A DNA stretch of 64,000 nt, taken from Tepidibacillus fermentans. Lineage in GTDB: Bacteria > Bacillota > Bacilli > Tepidibacillales > Tepidibacillaceae. Position numbers and translations under genes: made by a program. Numbering within the stretch: the first letter of the stretch is position 1; every line of letters starts with the position of its first letter. The notes beneath the pieces were generated by a model. The model was not told the DNA's origin. It searched no databases and worked only from the letters and a program-made list of their open reading frames with translations. The stretch lies in the NCBI RefSeq assembly GCF_004342885.1, contig NZ_SMAB01000009.1, forward strand, positions 1 to 64,000, read 5' to 3'. Shown one piece after another: positions 62,665 to 64,000 of this stretch.

Positions 62665-63435
62665 GTGAAATATAAGGATCAAGTGGTGATTGTCACAGGC
62701 GGAGGGCAAGGAATTGGACGAGCAATTGCTCAAACATTTGCTAGAGAAGGAGCAAAAGTCGTAATCGCTGATATTGATGAAGAAGCAGGGAGTGAAAATG
62801 TTCAATTGATAAAACAACATGGTGGGTATGCCTTGTTTATAAAAACAGACGTTACATCTGAACAACAGATTCAACATCTAATCAATGAGACGATTCAACA
62901 ATTTGGGCAGATTGATATTCTTATTAACAATGCAGGGATTGGCCATACGGAATCCATCTATACGATCGATGTGAAAGATTTTGATCGAGTAATCGCCACA
63001 AATCTTCGCTCTGTTTTTCTATGTAGTAAATATGCAGCGCTTGATATGCGAAAAAGAAAAAATGGAGTGATTCTTAATATCGCCTCTACTAGGGCCTTCA
63101 TGTCTGAACCCAATACCGAGGCCTATGCTGCTTCAAAGGGCGGAATCATTGCACTTACCCATGCCCTAGCCATGAGTTTGGGGCCTGATGGGATTCGTGT
63201 CAATGCCATTAGTCCTGGTTGGATTGAAGTGAGAGATTGGCAGAAAAAAACGAAGGCTACCCAACCACACCATACAATGGAAGACAAAAAGCAACATCCT
63301 GTGGGACGAGTTGGACAGCCTTATGATATTGCTGAAGCTTGTCTATATCTTGCTTCAGAACAAGCTGGCTTCATAACTGGGCAAAATTTAACGATAGATG
63401 GGGGAATGACCAAAAAAATGATCTATGTGGAATAG
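62665..63435 (+). CDS. Short-chain dehydrogenase/reductase (SDR)
   Basis: The 256-aa SDR has TGGGQGIG at 11-18, Asp36 (suggesting NAD preference), NNAG at 88-91, Asn113, Ser141, Tyr154 and Lys158. It resembles glucose-1-dehydrogenase-type or 3-oxoacyl-ACP-reductase-type enzymes; the substrate is open. The start is GTG 62665 after GGGGGG. A 6-codon frame with a good ribosome site (AAAAGGAG, TTG at about 62629) lies just upstream. Confidence 0.85.
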   Translation: MKYKDQVVIVTGGGQGIGRAIAQTFAREGAKVVIADIDEEAGSENVQLIKQHGGYALFIKTDVTSEQQIQHLINETIQQFGQIDILINNAGIGHTESIYTIDVKDFDRVIATNLRSVFLCSKYAALDMRKRKNGVILNIASTRAFMSEPNTEAYAASKGGIIALTHALAMSLGPDGIRVNAISPGWIEVRDWQKKTKATQPHHTMEDKKQHPVGRVGQPYDIAEACLYLASEQAGFITGQNLTIDGGMTKKMIYVE

Positions 63436-63921
63436 TTAGGCCAATTTCTGGCCTAATGCGATTTCTCCAGCGATTTTTTCAGCTTGTTTCCATTCCTCTT
63501 CTGTTAGAACTCGTTCAGACAATGGGAAGAGAACCTGATTTTCTTTAGCAATATGCTCTCTTAATACGGAAAGAATACGACCACCGTGTTCAAGAATCGC
63601 TTCTTTGTCTAATTCTTCTTTCGTTAATAATGCTTTTAACGCTTTTTGCGATTCGCGAAGATCACCATGTTCCATCTCCATGACCATTACAGGACCGTTT
63701 GGGCCAATTTTTTGTACCAAAAGCGGGAAAAGTGCTTCTTCTTCTTGAACGAAATGGATATCTAACGCAATTTCTAAGAATTTACTAAAACTGATCAATT
63801 GAATCCGAACTTTTTCAGCTTCTCCATTCTTTTTGATATATTCCAAATATTTTTCTAACTGATTTAATTGTGCTAAAGCGTGTTCGTGATCATCATAAAA
63901 AACTTCAAGTAACCCGTTCAT
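63436..63921 (-). CDS. Hemerythrin-like domain protein
   Basis: The 161-aa helical protein has the His/Glu pattern of hemerythrin-like domains: DDHEHALAQL, HFVQEEEALFP, MEHGDLRE and LREHIAKENQVLFP. It probably binds a di-iron centre and may sense O2 or NO or repair iron centres. ATG follows GGAGGTG. Its stop codon touches that of the convergent SDR gene with no spacer. Confidence 0.85.
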   Translation of the reverse strand: MNGLLEVFYDDHEHALAQLNQLEKYLEYIKKNGEAEKVRIQLISFSKFLEIALDIHFVQEEEALFPLLVQKIGPNGPVMVMEMEHGDLRESQKALKALLTKEELDKEAILEHGGRILSVLREHIAKENQVLFPLSERVLTEEEWKQAEKIAGEIALGQKLA

Positions 63922-64000
63922 TGTTACACCTCCAATTATTGTATGATTCCAATATACTGGAGGTTTTTATTTTTTGCAGTGCAATTTATCACATCTATTT

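Overview
The window looks like a chromosomal segment of a low-GC, endospore-forming Bacillales member with an anaerobic or facultative respiratory lifestyle. The evidence is Bacillus-type Shine-Dalgarno sites (many GTG and TTG starts), a Spo0E-like phosphatase, YqgQ, a PsiE-family protein, feoAB, and a Tat-exported molybdopterin reductase operon. Many genes lie on the minus strand in short operons. No rRNA, tRNA or CRISPR array was recognised. Function calls come from motifs read by eye; no database search was possible.

Layout. 1-8.2 kb: two hypothetical proteins, a subtilisin-like protease, an MFS transporter, an SDR, and an ABC system (substrate-binding lipoprotein, permease, ATPase). 8.2-24.8 kb: a respiratory block. 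It holds tatA-yqgQ behind a sigma-54 promoter; a three-component sensor (substrate-binding protein, histidine kinase, NtrC-type regulator); an alkaline phosphatase; a ferritin-like protein; a chemoreceptor; and a molybdopterin reductase operon (catalytic subunit, TorD-like chaperone, Fe-S subunit, NrfD-like membrane subunit, polyferredoxin), also behind a sigma-54 promoter. The simplest reading is that the sensor detects a substrate, activates sigma-54, and co-induces the reductase with extra TatA to export it. 24.8-28.5 kb: a drug-type ABC exporter with a TetR regulator.

28.5-42.7 kb: a 14-kb accessory island between two 97-bp direct repeats of the tetR 3' end. It contains decayed IS3 and IS66 elements and one full-length Rhs/YD-repeat toxin (2364 aa) with its putative immunity gene. 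Two orphan Rhs C-terminal cassettes carry different toxin tips and their own immunity genes. The leader of the full-length Rhs gene has a c-di-GMP-I riboswitch behind a candidate sigma-D (motility) promoter. Immediately beyond the right repeat, pointing the other way, a c-di-AMP (ydaO-type) riboswitch with a terminator precedes a dicarboxylate/glutamate symporter gene. This divergent pair of second-messenger riboswitches is the most striking feature of the window.

44.2-64 kb: feoAB with two Cys-containing small membrane proteins and apparent dual Fnr-like/Fur control; an iron alcohol dehydrogenase; a two-component system next to a DUF2680-like secreted protein; fabI; a Spo0E/XRE divergent pair; azoreductase; a FlK-like thioesterase; a FetAB-like ABC pair; a CoA-disulfide-reductase-like flavoprotein; PsiE; a Crp/Fnr regulator; an MFS transporter; an FG-GAP protein; an SDR; and a hemerythrin-like protein.
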